Notes: generated from the sequence alone by a model not told the origin. A DNA stretch of 64,000 nucleotides from Tenacibaculum sp. SZ-18 (GCF_002813915.1 NZ_CP019335.1:1409777-1473776); one strand, 5' to 3'. Counted from the stretch's first letter, positions 9,514-19,048 are shown. Numbers and translations: made by a program.

Positions 9514-10140
9514 ATGTTTGAAACGTTATTTTCTTTTGCTTTGTCCACTGCGGCTTTAGCTTTTTCTCCTGGACCAGATAATATTTTTGTATTAACTCAA
9601 AGTATTGTAAATGGTAAAAAGTTTGGAATAGCTACTGTTTTAGGTTTAATGACAGGGTGTATTATTCATACGACATTAGTTGCTTTTGGTGTTTCAGAAG
9701 CTATTAAGGCAAATGAAAATATATTCTTATTAATAAAATTATTTGGGGCAGGTTATTTACTTTATTTGTCTTATGTAGTTTATAATAGCGACGCAAAAAT
9801 TGCTTTTTCTACTGAAAATGTAGAAAAAAAATCAACGTTAGAGTTATTTAAAACTGGATTTTGGATGAATATTCTTAATCCAAAAGTTACAATTTTCTTT
9901 TTAGCATTTTTTCCACAATTTCTTTTCTCAAAGAGTACATCGACAGTAGTTCAGTTTTATGTTTTAGGTGGAATTTTCATTTTAGTTTCTTTTATCATAT
10001 TTTCTTTAATAGCAATTTTGGCAGGTGCTATTTCAGATTTCATAAAGAAGAATGAGAATGTAGGAGTATATTTAAAGTGGCTTCAAATCGTGGTTTTTGT
10101 CGGAATTGCAATTTTTATTCTTTTACCAGAATCTAAATAA
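9514..10140 (+). CDS. LysE family amino-acid exporter
   Basis: A 208-residue inner-membrane protein with about six hydrophobic segments. The N-terminal signature SPGPDNIFVLTQS followed by a small-residue-rich helix is the hallmark of the LysE/RhtB superfamily, whose members export amino acids or related metabolites by proton exchange. NPKVTIFFLAFFPQF in the middle is a second family motif. The substrate cannot be read from the sequence. It starts 3 bp after pyrD and ends exactly where the convergent DinB-like gene ends. Confidence 0.92.
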   Translation: MFETLFSFALSTAALAFSPGPDNIFVLTQSIVNGKKFGIATVLGLMTGCIIHTTLVAFGVSEAIKANENIFLLIKLFGAGYLLYLSYVVYNSDAKIAFSTENVEKKSTLELFKTGFWMNILNPKVTIFFLAFFPQFLFSKSTSTVVQFYVLGGIFILVSFIIFSLIAILAGAISDFIKKNENVGVYLKWLQIVVFVGIAIFILLPESK

Positions 10141-10668
10141 CTACCAATTTTTACGTTTAATTAAGTGCTCAATGTGTGCATAATGGTGATTACAGTGCCA
10201 AGCATAAATCCCAATGTTTTCTTTGAGGGTGACTATTTCATTTCCTTCAGGGTGAATAAAATACTTATCTAAGTCTTCAAAAGTTAATAATTTGAGAAAG
10301 TAAACCCATTTGTCATGCAATGCTATTAAAGAGTTTATTGATAAACCAATGGGTCCGTCTTTTGAATCTTTTAACTCAGCCCATCGATCCTCATAATAGG
10401 TTTTGATAATTGGTTTATTTTCCGTTAAGGTCCATTTAAATCTTGTGTAAGAATTATGATGACTATCAGCGCAGTGATGAACAACTTGTCTTATTGTCCA
10501 TCCTTCGTTCCTATATTTAGTATTCAGTTGATCATCTGACAAATTAGATACTAACTTTTTTAATTTACGTGGAAAGAGCTCTATTATTTCAATCCATTCC
10601 TTAATATTTCTATCTGAAATTTCTTTGGGAATGTTTGGTTTTCCAATAGGATATCGTAAGTTCTCCAT
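10141..10668 (-). CDS. DinB/YfiT-like metal-dependent enzyme (putative bacillithiol transferase)
   Basis: A 175-residue four-helix-bundle protein of the DinB/YfiT family. Likely metal ligands are the histidines of QVVHHCADSHHN (near residue 65) and of WHCNHHYAHIEH near the C-terminus, the expected spacing for the three-His site. Relatives are thiol S-transferases that use bacillithiol, a thiol made by many Bacteroidota. That chemistry is family knowledge; the substrate here is unknown. Its start overlaps no gene, and it sits 1 bp after the TPR lipoprotein gene on the same strand, suggesting one transcript. Confidence 0.85.
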   Translation of the reverse strand: MENLRYPIGKPNIPKEISDRNIKEWIEIIELFPRKLKKLVSNLSDDQLNTKYRNEGWTIRQVVHHCADSHHNSYTRFKWTLTENKPIIKTYYEDRWAELKDSKDGPIGLSINSLIALHDKWVYFLKLLTFEDLDKYFIHPEGNEIVTLKENIGIYAWHCNHHYAHIEHLIKRKNW

Positions 10669-10669
10669 T

Positions 10670-11365
10670 CTATTTTTTATCAGTTAGTTCTTTTAGATTT
10701 CTCTTGGAACTTCTATTCTCAGGATTAATGCTTAAGGCCTTTTTGTAACTATCTATTGCATTTAAAGTATCGTTGTTTTTTAAATAAGCATCACCTAAAC
10801 TATCAAATGTATTTGAACTATTCGGGTATAACTCTGTATTAATTTTAAAAATATTTATAGCTTTTTCGATTTCATTATTTCTAATAAATCTGTAACCTGT
10901 TCTATTTAGGTTTCTTTCTCGGATCAAACGATTTAAACTATCTCTTTGTTGAATTTCCTTATAACCCTTTAAAGCTAGGTTATAATTATTCTCTGCTAAA
11001 TACTCGCTAGGTGTTTTTTCACCTTCTTTTAGTTTCAGAAAAATGTATTTTTCTCCTTTATGTTCTCTTTTTTCAGCTAAAACAATTTTATTTTCTTTAG
11101 AATTAAAAATCAATTTCTCGTTTAATTCACGTGCATAAAACATACTATCATTAAGTTTCAATGGTTTTAAATCAGTATTCCTCCAATTTAAATATAATTC
11201 TTGTTCTTTGAAAACTACTTCAATAACTTCATCAGCATTAAAAAAATAGCGTCCTGATGTATTTTCAATAAATTCAGAACTATTTTTCTTAGAAGTACAA
11301 TTCATTAAGAATCCCGTAATTAATAAGGTAAATATAAGTTTTGCTTTCATAGTTGTAGTTTTCAT
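10670..11365 (-). CDS. TPR-repeat lipoprotein
   Basis: A 231-residue predicted lipoprotein. The signal sequence ends GFLMNC, giving a lipidated Cys near residue 23; an in-frame ATG at 11350 (MKAKLIF) would give a shorter, equally plausible signal peptide. The middle is a beta-rich domain (ISGRYFFNADE-like start) resembling the small domain after beta-lactamase-like or hydrolase folds. The last 75 residues hold two TPR-like helical repeats (EKAINIFKINTELYPNS and LNAIDSYKKALSINPEN), which bind proteins. Function unknown. Translated upstream of the DinB-like gene. Confidence 0.75.
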   Translation of the reverse strand: MKTTTMKAKLIFTLLITGFLMNCTSKKNSSEFIENTSGRYFFNADEVIEVVFKEQELYLNWRNTDLKPLKLNDSMFYARELNEKLIFNSKENKIVLAEKREHKGEKYIFLKLKEGEKTPSEYLAENNYNLALKGYKEIQQRDSLNRLIRERNLNRTGYRFIRNNEIEKAINIFKINTELYPNSSNTFDSLGDAYLKNNDTLNAIDSYKKALSINPENRSSKRNLKELTDKK

Positions 11366-11441
11366 GTTAAATGTATGACGAAACTTTGAAAAATATGTTA
11401 CAGTTTACATGTTTAAAAAGTATAATATTGGCATAACTATT

Positions 11442-11516
11442 GACTTATTTAAGTCGAAGGAAAGTGTTTTTTTATTTTAAAGGACTGGTTGTTAGGTTTT
11501 TGAGCTGTTTCCTTCG
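11442..11516 (+). other. Inverted repeats in the lon leader/upstream region
   Basis: GACTT-ATTT-AAGTC at 11442-11455 is a small perfect palindrome. CGAAGGAAA at 11455-11463 is matched by its exact reverse complement TTTCCTTCG at 11508-11516, followed by GGTTTT. This could be an operator, a structured 5' leader of lon or a small RNA with terminator; the sequence alone does not decide. Confidence 0.4.
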
Positions 11517-11571
11517 GTTTTAAAGAAATTTGAATTAAGATATTAATGTCATATTGACAGATAAACATGAT

Positions 11572-14025
11572 ATGAGTAGATCCAAAATAATACATTTAGA
11601 CAACTTGTCTTTACAAGATATGATAAATGAAGATTCTGAATTAATTCCATTATTAACTCCAGAAGACGAGGAGTTAATCAATAAGGAAGATGTTCCAAGT
11701 GAATTACCAATATTACCTTTAAGAAATACTGTATTATTTCCAGGAGTTGTAATTCCTATTACTGCGGGAAGGGACAAATCAATCCAGTTAATTAAGGATG
11801 CGAATAAAGGAAACAAAACTTTAGGTGTTGTTGCACAGCGAAATAGTGAAGTTGAAAATCCAACGTTAGATGATATATACCATACAGGTGTAGTTGCTCA
11901 GATTTTAAGAGTTCTTAAAATGCCAGATGGTAATACTACTGTCATCATACAAGGTAAAAAACGCTTTGAAATTGACGAATTAATTCAACAAGAGCCTTAT
12001 ATGAAGGCAAAGGTTTCGGAAGCTAAAGAAGAAAGAACTATCGACGATCAGAAAGAGTTTGATGCGATAATTGATTCAATTAAAGAATTAGCATTAGATG
12101 TTATAAAAGAAAATCCAATGTTGCCTTCAGAAGCTTCATTTGCAATTAAAAATATTCAATCTAACTCATTTTTAGTGAACTTTATTTCATCTAACATGGA
12201 TTTGAGTGTTGGTCAGAAGCAAGTTTTATTAGAGAAAGATAGTTTAAAAGAAAGAGCTTTATTAACGTTAAAAAACTTAGATAAAGAGTTACAAAAACTT
12301 CAGTTACGTAACGATATTCAATCTAAAACAAGATCTGATTTAGATAAACAGCAAAGAGAATATTATTTGCATCAGCAATTAAAGACTATTCAAGAAGAGC
12401 TTGGAGGGGTTTCTCACGATCAAGAATTGGAAGAAATGCGTTCACAAGCGAAGAAGAAAAAATGGACGAAAGAAGTAGCAGAGGTTTTCGAAAAAGAAGT
12501 AAATAGGCTTCGTAGAATGAATCCTCAAATGGCAGAATATGGTGTACAGAGAAATTATTTAGAGTTATTACTTGAATTACCTTGGGGAGAATATTCTGAA
12601 GATAAATTTGATTTAAAAAAGGCTCAAAAGATTTTGGATAGAGATCATTTTGGACTTGAAAAAGTAAAAGAGCGTATCATTGAGCATTTAGCTGTTTTAA
12701 AGTTAAGAGGAGATATGAAATCGCCTATTATTTGTTTGTACGGACCTCCTGGAGTTGGTAAAACATCTTTAGGTAAATCTGTAGCGGAAGCTCTTGGTAG
12801 AAAATATGTTCGTATGTCTTTAGGTGGTTTACGGGATGAAGCTGAGATTCGTGGTCATAGAAAGACTTACATAGGAGCGATGCCTGGTCGATTAATTCAA
12901 AATATTAAAAAGGCAGGAACTTCAAATCCTGTTTTCGTTTTAGATGAAATTGATAAACTAGGTCAAAGTCATCAAGGAGATCCATCTTCAGCAATGTTAG
13001 AAGTTTTAGATCCTGAACAAAATACTGAGTTCTACGATAATTACCTGGAGGTTGGTTATGATCTGTCAAAGATTCTATTTATTGCAACAGCAAATAATAT
13101 AAATCAAATTCCATGGGCATTAAGAGATCGTATGGAGATTATTAATGTTACGGGTTATACTATTGAGGAGAAAGTTGAAATTGCCAAAAAATATTTATTA
13201 CCTAAACAATTAAAAGAGCACGGATTAAATGATGGACATTTAAAATTAGGAAAAACTCAAATCGAAAAGATTGTTGAAGGTTATACAAGAGAATCAGGAG
13301 TTCGTGGATTGGAAAAACAAGTAGCTAAAGTAGTCCGTTATGCAGCAAAATCAATCGCAATGGAGGATGAATATAACGTTGCATTATCTAATGATGATAT
13401 TGAGGCAATTTTAGGCCCAGCAAGATTAGAACGTGATAAGTACGAAAATAATGATACTGCTGGAGTAGTTACAGGATTAGCTTGGACAAGTGTTGGTGGT
13501 GACATTTTATTCATAGAATCAATTCTTTCTAAAGGTAAAGGAAATCTTACTATTACAGGTAATTTAGGAACTGTAATGAAGGAATCTTCAACAATAGCCA
13601 TGAAGTATATAAAATCTAAATCAGAAGCGTTTGGTATTAAACCTGAAGCCCTAGATAATTATGATGTACATATTCATGTGCCAGAAGGAGCGACTCCAAA
13701 GGATGGACCAAGTGCTGGTATTACCATGTTAACTTCACTAGTATCGGTATTTACACAACGTAAGGTGAAAAACCGAATAGCTATGACAGGTGAAATTACA
13801 TTGAGAGGAAAAGTGCTGCCTGTTGGCGGAATTAAAGAGAAGATTTTAGCAGCCAAAAGAGCAAATATTAAGGAAATAATTTTGTGTGCTGATAATAAGC
13901 GTGACATTGATGAAATTAAAGAAAGTTACTTAAAAGGCTTAAAGTTTCATTATGTAACTGAAATGAGCGAAGTAATTGATATCGCTTTGACAAAGCAAAA
14001 AGTCAAAAATGCACAAAAACTGTAA
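11572..14025 (+). CDS. lon: ATP-dependent Lon protease (LonA)
   Basis: Cytosolic hexameric AAA+ protease that degrades misfolded and regulatory proteins. I chose ATG 11572 (817 residues, [12 protein letters not shown]) over the upstream TTG at 11554 because relatives begin with this motif. N-terminal LON substrate domain at about 40-240 ([18 protein letters not shown]), coiled coil at about 240-330, AAA+ module at about 340-590 with Walker A GPPGVGKT and Walker B FVLDEIDK, and C-terminal serine protease domain with the catalytic Ser in DGPSAG and Lys in [12 protein letters not shown]. Complete. The 200-bp upstream region carries inverted repeats that may regulate it. Confidence 0.98.
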   Translation: MSRSKIIHLDNLSLQDMINEDSELIPLLTPEDEELINKEDVPSELPILPLRNTVLFPGVVIPITAGRDKSIQLIKDANKGNKTLGVVAQRNSEVENPTLDDIYHTGVVAQILRVLKMPDGNTTVIIQGKKRFEIDELIQQEPYMKAKVSEAKEERTIDDQKEFDAIIDSIKELALDVIKENPMLPSEASFAIKNIQSNSFLVNFISSNMDLSVGQKQVLLEKDSLKERALLTLKNLDKELQKLQLRNDIQSKTRSDLDKQQREYYLHQQLKTIQEELGGVSHDQELEEMRSQAKKKKWTKEVAEVFEKEVNRLRRMNPQMAEYGVQRNYLELLLELPWGEYSEDKFDLKKAQKILDRDHFGLEKVKERIIEHLAVLKLRGDMKSPIICLYGPPGVGKTSLGKSVAEALGRKYVRMSLGGLRDEAEIRGHRKTYIGAMPGRLIQNIKKAGTSNPVFVLDEIDKLGQSHQGDPSSAMLEVLDPEQNTEFYDNYLEVGYDLSKILFIATANNINQIPWALRDRMEIINVTGYTIEEKVEIAKKYLLPKQLKEHGLNDGHLKLGKTQIEKIVEGYTRESGVRGLEKQVAKVVRYAAKSIAMEDEYNVALSNDDIEAILGPARLERDKYENNDTAGVVTGLAWTSVGGDILFIESILSKGKGNLTITGNLGTVMKESSTIAMKYIKSKSEAFGIKPEALDNYDVHIHVPEGATPKDGPSAGITMLTSLVSVFTQRKVKNRIAMTGEITLRGKVLPVGGIKEKILAAKRANIKEIILCADNKRDIDEIKESYLKGLKFHYVTEMSEVIDIALTKQKVKNAQKL

Positions 14026-14034
14026 AGAAAATGT

Positions 14035-14060
14035 GTTCCCAATTATGGAACTTTTTTCTT
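14035..14060 (+). terminator. lon terminator
   Basis: Stem GTTCC / GGAAC with a 7-nt loop followed by TTTTTTCTT, 10 bp after the lon stop. Confidence 0.8.
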
Positions 14061-14069
14061 AAACATAAA

Positions 14070-14096
14070 AAACCCCTTTATAAAAAGGGGTTCTTC
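14070..14096. terminator. Bidirectional terminator between lon and the thioredoxin-like gene
   Basis: AACCCCTTT paired with AAAAGGGGTT; A-rich on one side, T-rich on the other, so it mainly serves the minus-strand gene that ends at 14125. Confidence 0.8.
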
Positions 14097-14124
14097 GTTA
14101 GTTAATAATTGATTGAAATACAAA

Positions 14125-14658
14125 TTATTTACTTGTGTACAATTGTTGATCTTTTTTGTTCTGGATAAAATTACTAAGCAATTCTAAGTTTATTTTCGTA
14201 AAGTCAGAAGTAGTCTTAATTATGGCTAAGAAACTTTCCATATTGTTCTTCGTTGGATATCCAATGTTTTGATTTCCATCAATAAACGAGGTCCCTATTA
14301 TGTTACCTTCGTCGTTTAAAACATACCAGAAAGGGAATTGTATCGGTTTACAATTACTTTTCCCGAAAGTTTTAACTGGGTTAGAACAATTAACAAATTC
14401 TGAAGTTTCTTCTTTAGACACAGTTATGTTCACCACGACATAATTAGTATTAAAAACCTTTTGAAATGTTTCTGTATTCATCAAAGTCTCCATTTTTTTG
14501 CTGAGTTTACAAGAAGAGGATAAATAATTAATAAATACGTGTTTGTTTTCTCTCTGGGCTTTTTCTAATGCATGTTTAATTAAAATAGCATCCTTGTTTT
14601 GACTAAAAGAAAAATTGAAACAAATAAGCGCAAGCAGTATAAATATAGTTTTATACAT
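14125..14658 (-). CDS. Exported thioredoxin-fold protein lacking the CxxC active site
   Basis: A 177-residue exported protein. Signal peptide residues 1-19 (MYKTIFILLALICFNFSFS, then Q). The body resembles the thioredoxin/DUF255-like fold: a helix EKAQRENKHVFINYL, then SSSCKLSKKM where redox enzymes have CxxC, so only the second Cys remains, and a later cis-Pro-like segment (IQFPFWYVLND). Two more Cys (FVNCSN, KSNCKP) could form a different disulfide. A reductase role is therefore doubtful; it may bind peptides or act as a structural relative. No operon partner. A 9-bp inverted repeat lies just upstream of its start. Confidence 0.7.
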   Translation of the reverse strand: MYKTIFILLALICFNFSFSQNKDAILIKHALEKAQRENKHVFINYLSSSCKLSKKMETLMNTETFQKVFNTNYVVVNITVSKEETSEFVNCSNPVKTFGKSNCKPIQFPFWYVLNDEGNIIGTSFIDGNQNIGYPTKNNMESFLAIIKTTSDFTKINLELLSNFIQNKKDQQLYTSK

Positions 14659-14669
14659 GTTTAGGGGAT

Positions 14670-14709
14670 TTAGGGATTACAATTTAAAATTACATAATTA
14701 AATCCCTAA
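14670..14709. repeat. Perfect 9-bp inverted repeat upstream of the thioredoxin-like gene
   Basis: TTAGGGATT (14670-14678) and AATCCCTAA (14701-14709) are exact reverse complements, 22 nt apart, 12-51 bp before the minus-strand ATG at 14658. Could be an operator or a leader hairpin. Confidence 0.5.
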
Positions 14710-14849
14710 CCACAAAAAATTTTATCAACACTTTGTCAATAATGCAATAAATAGAGTAGTTTTATAAACATATGTTAATTTGATTCACGAAAAAGTAATT
14801 TAGACTAACAAGTTTACAATGGAGTTATTATCTTTCAATTATAATTGAA

Positions 14850-15404
14850 TTATTTCCACTTAATATTACAACCGATACTTGGTTTTTGATTTTCAATAGG
14901 AGACTTTTGATCAAAAAGATTATTAATTGCATTTCTGAAATATTTACCAGTTAAAGGCTTTTCGTTTCCTGGTCGAGAATCATCAAGTTGACCATGATAC
15001 ACCAATTTTAATTCATCATCAAATAAATATAAATCTGGAGTACAAGCAGCATCATAAGCTTTAGCTACTTCTTGAGTTTCATCAAATAAGTATGGGAAAG
15101 GATAGCCAACTTTTTCGGCATGCGTTTTCATTTTCTCCGGTCCATCTTGGGGATATTTATTGGCGTCGTTACTACTTATCGCAATAAAAGAAATCCCTTT
15201 TTTAGAATAATCATTTGCCAACTTTATTAATTCCTCATTTACATGGACAACAAAAGGGCAGTGGTTACATATAAAAAATATAGCAGTTCCTTTTAATCCT
15301 TTTACTTCAGAAAGATTTACGGTTGTATTATCTTTAGTATTTAATAATTCGAAGTTCGGAGCGACTGTTCCAATTGAAAGATTGTTAGATTCTGTTAAAG
15401 CCAT
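14850..15404 (-). CDS. Thioredoxin family protein (AhpC/TSA-redoxin type)
   Basis: A 184-residue cytosolic redoxin (no signal peptide). Thioredoxin fold with the motif CNHCPFV near residue 47, the form typical of a redoxin subfamily that is widespread in Bacteroidota. Other family segments are GTVAPNFELLNT at the start, AISSNDANKYPQDGPEKM, and the cis-Pro loop CTPDLYLFD. Probably a thiol-disulfide reductase or peroxiredoxin-like enzyme; the natural partner is unknown. Extra Cys in the C-terminal SIGCNIKWK. It stands 24 bp downstream of the SDR gene on the same strand and may share its transcript. Confidence 0.88.
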   Translation of the reverse strand: MALTESNNLSIGTVAPNFELLNTKDNTTVNLSEVKGLKGTAIFFICNHCPFVVHVNEELIKLANDYSKKGISFIAISSNDANKYPQDGPEKMKTHAEKVGYPFPYLFDETQEVAKAYDAACTPDLYLFDDELKLVYHGQLDDSRPGNEKPLTGKYFRNAINNLFDQKSPIENQKPSIGCNIKWK

Positions 15405-15428
15405 AATTATTCATTTTAAAGAAAAAAA

Positions 15429-16157
15429 TTAAACGTTTCTTAAGTCAATAGTTTCCCCATTAACCAATTTGTTTGAAGTATCTAATTGGTAAACTCGCTT
15501 AGCAACAAATTCAGGAGTATATAATTCTTTATTCTCTTTTAAGTCAATAAATCTCTGTACATTTTTGAAATGGTCAATAGATGTTTCTCGTATTTGAGTC
15601 TGCATATTTGTATCAACAACTCCAGGACGAATACCATATGCTTTTACTCCGTTTGATATTTCACTTTGTTCCTGTGCTATCGTTGCGGTCATCATATCTA
15701 AAGCAGCCTTTGAACTACAATAAACACTCCAGCCGTTATATGGTTTTGTAGCCGCTCCTGATGAAATGCTAATGATTTTTTTTATACAATTTGAATTTTT
15801 AAGTTTCTCTATAAATATGCCAGAGAAGGCAAGTGGTATCGTTGTATTTAAGAGGATAGAGGCATTAATATCATCACTCGGAATATTTTCTAAATTACTT
15901 ATCTCTCCCAATCGACCAGCATTATTTATTAAGGTAACTGATTTAGGATGTTGAAGATTAATTTCATCCAGTAATAAGCTGAAACTGCTAGTAGCAGAGT
16001 GAAAATCTAAAAGATTAATTGAGATTTCTTTAAGATTTTTATTTCCTGTAATTGATCTTGAAAGAGAATAAACAATATAATTTTCGGAACTATATTTCTT
16101 TGCTAAAGCATTTCCGATTCCTTTACTTCCTCCAGTTATAATTACAATATTACTCAC
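15429..16157 (-). CDS. Short-chain dehydrogenase/reductase (sepiapterin-reductase-like)
   Basis: A 242-residue Rossmann-fold oxidoreductase. Cofactor motif TGGSKGIGNA near residue 8, NNAG near residue 80, and the catalytic Ser plus YCSSKAA (YxxxK) near residue 150. SISSGAATKPYNGW and GIRPGVVDTNM resemble sepiapterin reductase/benzil reductase-type SDRs that use NADPH. Substrate unknown. Its start overlaps the end of the upstream glycosyltransferase gene by 8 bp, so the two are translationally coupled, which hints at but does not prove a shared pathway. Confidence 0.87.
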   Translation of the reverse strand: MSNIVIITGGSKGIGNALAKKYSSENYIVYSLSRSITGNKNLKEISINLLDFHSATSSFSLLLDEINLQHPKSVTLINNAGRLGEISNLENIPSDDINASILLNTTIPLAFSGIFIEKLKNSNCIKKIISISSGAATKPYNGWSVYCSSKAALDMMTATIAQEQSEISNGVKAYGIRPGVVDTNMQTQIRETSIDHFKNVQRFIDLKENKELYTPEFVAKRVYQLDTSNKLVNGETIDLRNV

Positions 16158-17241
16158 TTAATAATTTTTTATATAAATCTAATGTTTCATTTACAGTACG
16201 TTTAATACTGTATATATTTAAAATTCTATTCTTCGCATTTATTCCCATTTGTTTACAAAGCTCTTTTTCGTTAGCTAATTTAGAAATTGCTTCACCAATA
16301 GCTTTAGAATCTTTTAAAGGAACTACAATACCAGAGTTTTCATTAATTAACTCTGTGCATCCCCCAGCATTAGTCATAATTACTGGTTTTCCAATACTCA
16401 TAGCTTCACTAATTGCCCGACCGAATCCTTCACTTAAAGAAGTTTGAACGTACATATCACAACCAGCAAGTAAATCGGGAACATCGTTTCGTTTTCCTAG
16501 CACATGAATACGATTGCTAATTTTACTATTATTTCGAATACTGTCAAGATGTGGAGCATCTGTGTTTTCTCCGATTAATACATAGTGTATTTCTTGATCA
16601 GATTTCAAATACTTAGAAGATTCTAAAAAGTACTTTGTTCCTTTCACTTTTCTGTGATTTCCAATAGAACAAACTACAGTAGCTTCTTTAGGAATTCCAA
16701 TTTTTGTATAATCAAATGGATTAACTTCAGCAAACCACTCAGAACTATACCCTTTAAATATTCTCACTGCTTTATTCTTATGTTTCCCAAAAAGTTGATT
16801 TTTCACATGATTGTAAACAAAATTACTGTTACCTATAATTGCGTCTATTTTTGGATGTAAATATGTAAGGTATGAACTCGGATCGTACCAATGTAAACTC
16901 ACAGAACCAAAATAGATAACACTTTTAACTTTTGGATGTTTGCGCAAAGCAATCAATCCGCTTCTTGCTGCTTTTCCACTTATAAAATGAACTAATTGAA
17001 TATTTTTTTCGGAAATAAATTTAGAAAAAGCTTCTTGATATTCCGAATCTATTTTCTTCTTTGGATGCAAGTTAAGGAAAGTAGCATTTTTATTTTGCGA
17101 AGTTATAAACTCACGAACATCGTCAGCAATCGGACCAATTAAGTGTATGTTTACTCCTTTTTCTTTTAAACCAAGAAACAAAGCAACTTGAGCAATTTGT
17201 GTGTTTAAATTACCACCACCTAAAACAAAAAGTACATTCAT
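16150..17241 (-). CDS. Glycosyltransferase family 4
   Basis: A 363-residue GT-B fold enzyme that transfers a sugar from a nucleotide-sugar donor. N-terminal acceptor domain begins VLFVLGGGNLNTQIAQVALFL (glycine-rich loop); C-terminal donor domain has VCSIGNHRKVKGTKYFL, LGKRNDVPDLLAGCDMYVQTS and the E-x7-E motif in EGFGRAISEAMSIGKPVI. Probably adds a residue to an LPS or surface glycan. It lies between mazG (6 bp upstream) and the overlapping SDR gene, apart from the main glycosyltransferase cluster 3 kb away. Confidence 0.9.
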   Translation of the reverse strand: MNVLFVLGGGNLNTQIAQVALFLGLKEKGVNIHLIGPIADDVREFITSQNKNATFLNLHPKKKIDSEYQEAFSKFISEKNIQLVHFISGKAARSGLIALRKHPKVKSVIYFGSVSLHWYDPSSYLTYLHPKIDAIIGNSNFVYNHVKNQLFGKHKNKAVRIFKGYSSEWFAEVNPFDYTKIGIPKEATVVCSIGNHRKVKGTKYFLESSKYLKSDQEIHYVLIGENTDAPHLDSIRNNSKISNRIHVLGKRNDVPDLLAGCDMYVQTSLSEGFGRAISEAMSIGKPVIMTNAGGCTELINENSGIVVPLKDSKAIGEAISKLANEKELCKQMGINAKNRILNIYSIKRTVNETLDLYKKLLSE

Positions 17242-17246
17242 GTGTT

Positions 17247-18029
17247 TTACTTAAAATAAGTTTTGGATTCGTTCCAAAAAACATCCATTTCAGCTAAACT
17301 CATATCTGACAATTCTTTGCCAGCTTCTTTAGCTTTTTGTTCAAGATATTGAAAACGGTTTATAAATTTTTTATTCGTTCGTTCTAGTGCGTTTTCTGGG
17401 TTTACCTTTATAAAACGTGCATAATTAATCATAGAAAACAAAACATCTCCGAATTCTTTTTCAATGTCATCTTGATTACCATGGTTAATTTCTGCGTTCA
17501 ATTCATTTAATTCTTCTTGGACTTTTTTCCAAACTTGTTGCGGTTCTTCCCAATCGAAACCAACGCCAGCAACTTTATCTTGAATTCTGTTTGCTTTTAC
17601 CAATGCGGGTAAACTTCTAGGAACTCCTTCTAATACAGATTTTTTTCCTTCTTTAAGTTTTAGCTTTTCCCAATTTTGTTTTACTTCTTCTGCATTTTTT
17701 ACAGAAACATCACCATAAATGTGTGGATGTCTGTCTATGAGCTTATCAGAAATAGCATTGGCAATATCTGCTATATCAAAAGCTTTTTTTTCGCTTCCGA
17801 TTTTAGCATAAAAAACGATGTGCAGAAGCACATCGCCTAATTCTTTTTTTAACTCTTCTAAGTCGTTATCTAAAATAGCATCTCCTAATTCGTAAACTTC
17901 TTCAATTGTTAAATGTCTTAAGCTTTCAAGTGTTTGTTTTTTATCCCAAGGACACTTTTCACGTAAATCGTCCATTATATCTAAAAGACGGTTGAAAGCT
18001 TCTAATTGTTGTTCACGAGAATTTAACAT
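17247..18029 (-). CDS. mazG: Nucleoside triphosphate pyrophosphohydrolase
   Basis: A 260-residue, two-domain all-alpha NTP pyrophosphatase that hydrolyses (d)NTPs to monophosphates and cleans aberrant nucleotides. The first MazG domain has EKCPWDKKQT and the metal site EEVYELGDAI ... EELKKELGDVLLHIVF; the second has EELNELNAE ... EKEFGDVLFSMINYARF. Both metal-binding EExxE/ExxD sets are present. Length is that of E. coli MazG. It forms a minus-strand run with the DUF5606 gene (3 bp upstream), then def. Confidence 0.96.
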   Translation of the reverse strand: MLNSREQQLEAFNRLLDIMDDLREKCPWDKKQTLESLRHLTIEEVYELGDAILDNDLEELKKELGDVLLHIVFYAKIGSEKKAFDIADIANAISDKLIDRHPHIYGDVSVKNAEEVKQNWEKLKLKEGKKSVLEGVPRSLPALVKANRIQDKVAGVGFDWEEPQQVWKKVQEELNELNAEINHGNQDDIEKEFGDVLFSMINYARFIKVNPENALERTNKKFINRFQYLEQKAKEAGKELSDMSLAEMDVFWNESKTYFK

Positions 18030-18032
18030 ATG

Positions 18033-18455
18033 CTATTCTTCTTCCTCAGTAGTAACTTCCTCTTGCGTTAAAGTAGAGAAATCGAAATTAGCTTTCACTA
18101 AAATGTTATACCACTGAATTACTTTTTTAATATTTGAAGTATATACTCTTTCTTCATCATATTCAGGTAAAACTTCAGAAAAATATTCGGTTAATTTAGT
18201 AGCACTTTCTTTATGAGAAATAGCCTCTTTACCATTTTCCTTACTGGCAATATTGCTAAAAACTTCAGCCAAAGGAATATCTTCAGTATATGTAAAAATG
18301 GCAATATTTTCTAATAAGCTGACATTGTGAGTTGCTGTAATTGGCATACGTTTGTCTTCTAATAAAGATTTTACGATAACACCACTTTTTGTTTGTGACA
18401 AAATTTCAAATAATCCAGGTTTACCAGATACAGCTATAATTTTACTAAATTCCAT
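18033..18455 (-). CDS. DUF5606 family protein
   Basis: A 140-residue soluble protein of the Bacteroidota-specific DUF5606 family (start MEFSKIIAVSGKPGLFEIL, a small beta-rich domain with a conserved 'SGKPGLF' and 'SLLENIAIFTY'). Function unknown. The C-terminus is acidic (TTEEEE). Conserved position next to def and mazG suggests a basic cellular role, but this is inference. 8 bp from def. Confidence 0.85.
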   Translation of the reverse strand: MEFSKIIAVSGKPGLFEILSQTKSGVIVKSLLEDKRMPITATHNVSLLENIAIFTYTEDIPLAEVFSNIASKENGKEAISHKESATKLTEYFSEVLPEYDEERVYTSNIKKVIQWYNILVKANFDFSTLTQEEVTTEEEE

Positions 18456-18463
18456 GTATATAA

Positions 18464-19048
18464 TTATCTTTTTAATTTAGGAAAGCGCATTCTGTAGTCA
18501 GATCGAATCTTTCCTTTTGAAATATTTTCTAATTTTTTCTTGATTAATCTTTTCTTTAATGAAGATAGTTTATCAGTAAATAGAACTCCCTCAATATGGT
18601 CATATTCATGTTGAAAAACTCTAGCAGCTAATCCAGATAGCACTTCTGTCTTAGTTTCAAAGTTTTCATCTTGATATTCAATTGTAATAGTTGGTTTTCT
18701 CCAAACATCTTCTCTAACATCAGGAATACTTAAACATCCCTCGTTAAAAACCCATTCTTCTCCATCTTCTTCAAGGATTTGTGCATTTATGAATACTCGA
18801 TTAAATCCTTCTAATACTTTACGATCTTCATCGCTCAAATCTTCATCTGCTGCAAAAGGTGATGCATCAATAATAAATAAACGAATATCTTTTCCTATTT
18901 GAGGAGCAGCTAAACCAACACCTGAAGCATTGTACATTGTCTCTTTCATGTTGGCAATCAGTTCGGTAAGGTTCGGGTAATTTTTATCGATTTTCTTTCC
19001 TACCTTTCTAAGAACAGGATCACCGTATGCAACAATTGGTAAAATCAT
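18464..19048 (-). CDS. def: Peptide deformylase
   Basis: Removes the formyl group from the N-terminal Met of nascent proteins. I chose ATG 19048 (194 residues, MILPIVAYGDP) over the TTG two codons upstream. Metal-site motifs are all present: GVGLAAPQIG at 43-52, EGCLSIP with Cys105, and HEYDH with His147 and His151. The insert ADEDLSDEDRKVLEGF in the middle is typical of Bacteroidota deformylases. First gene of, or internal to, the def-DUF5606-mazG-glycosyltransferase-SDR run on the minus strand, with ruvX 58 bp upstream. Confidence 0.97.
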   Translation of the reverse strand: MILPIVAYGDPVLRKVGKKIDKNYPNLTELIANMKETMYNASGVGLAAPQIGKDIRLFIIDASPFAADEDLSDEDRKVLEGFNRVFINAQILEEDGEEWVFNEGCLSIPDVREDVWRKPTITIEYQDENFETKTEVLSGLAARVFQHEYDHIEGVLFTDKLSSLKKRLIKKKLENISKGKIRSDYRMRFPKLKR

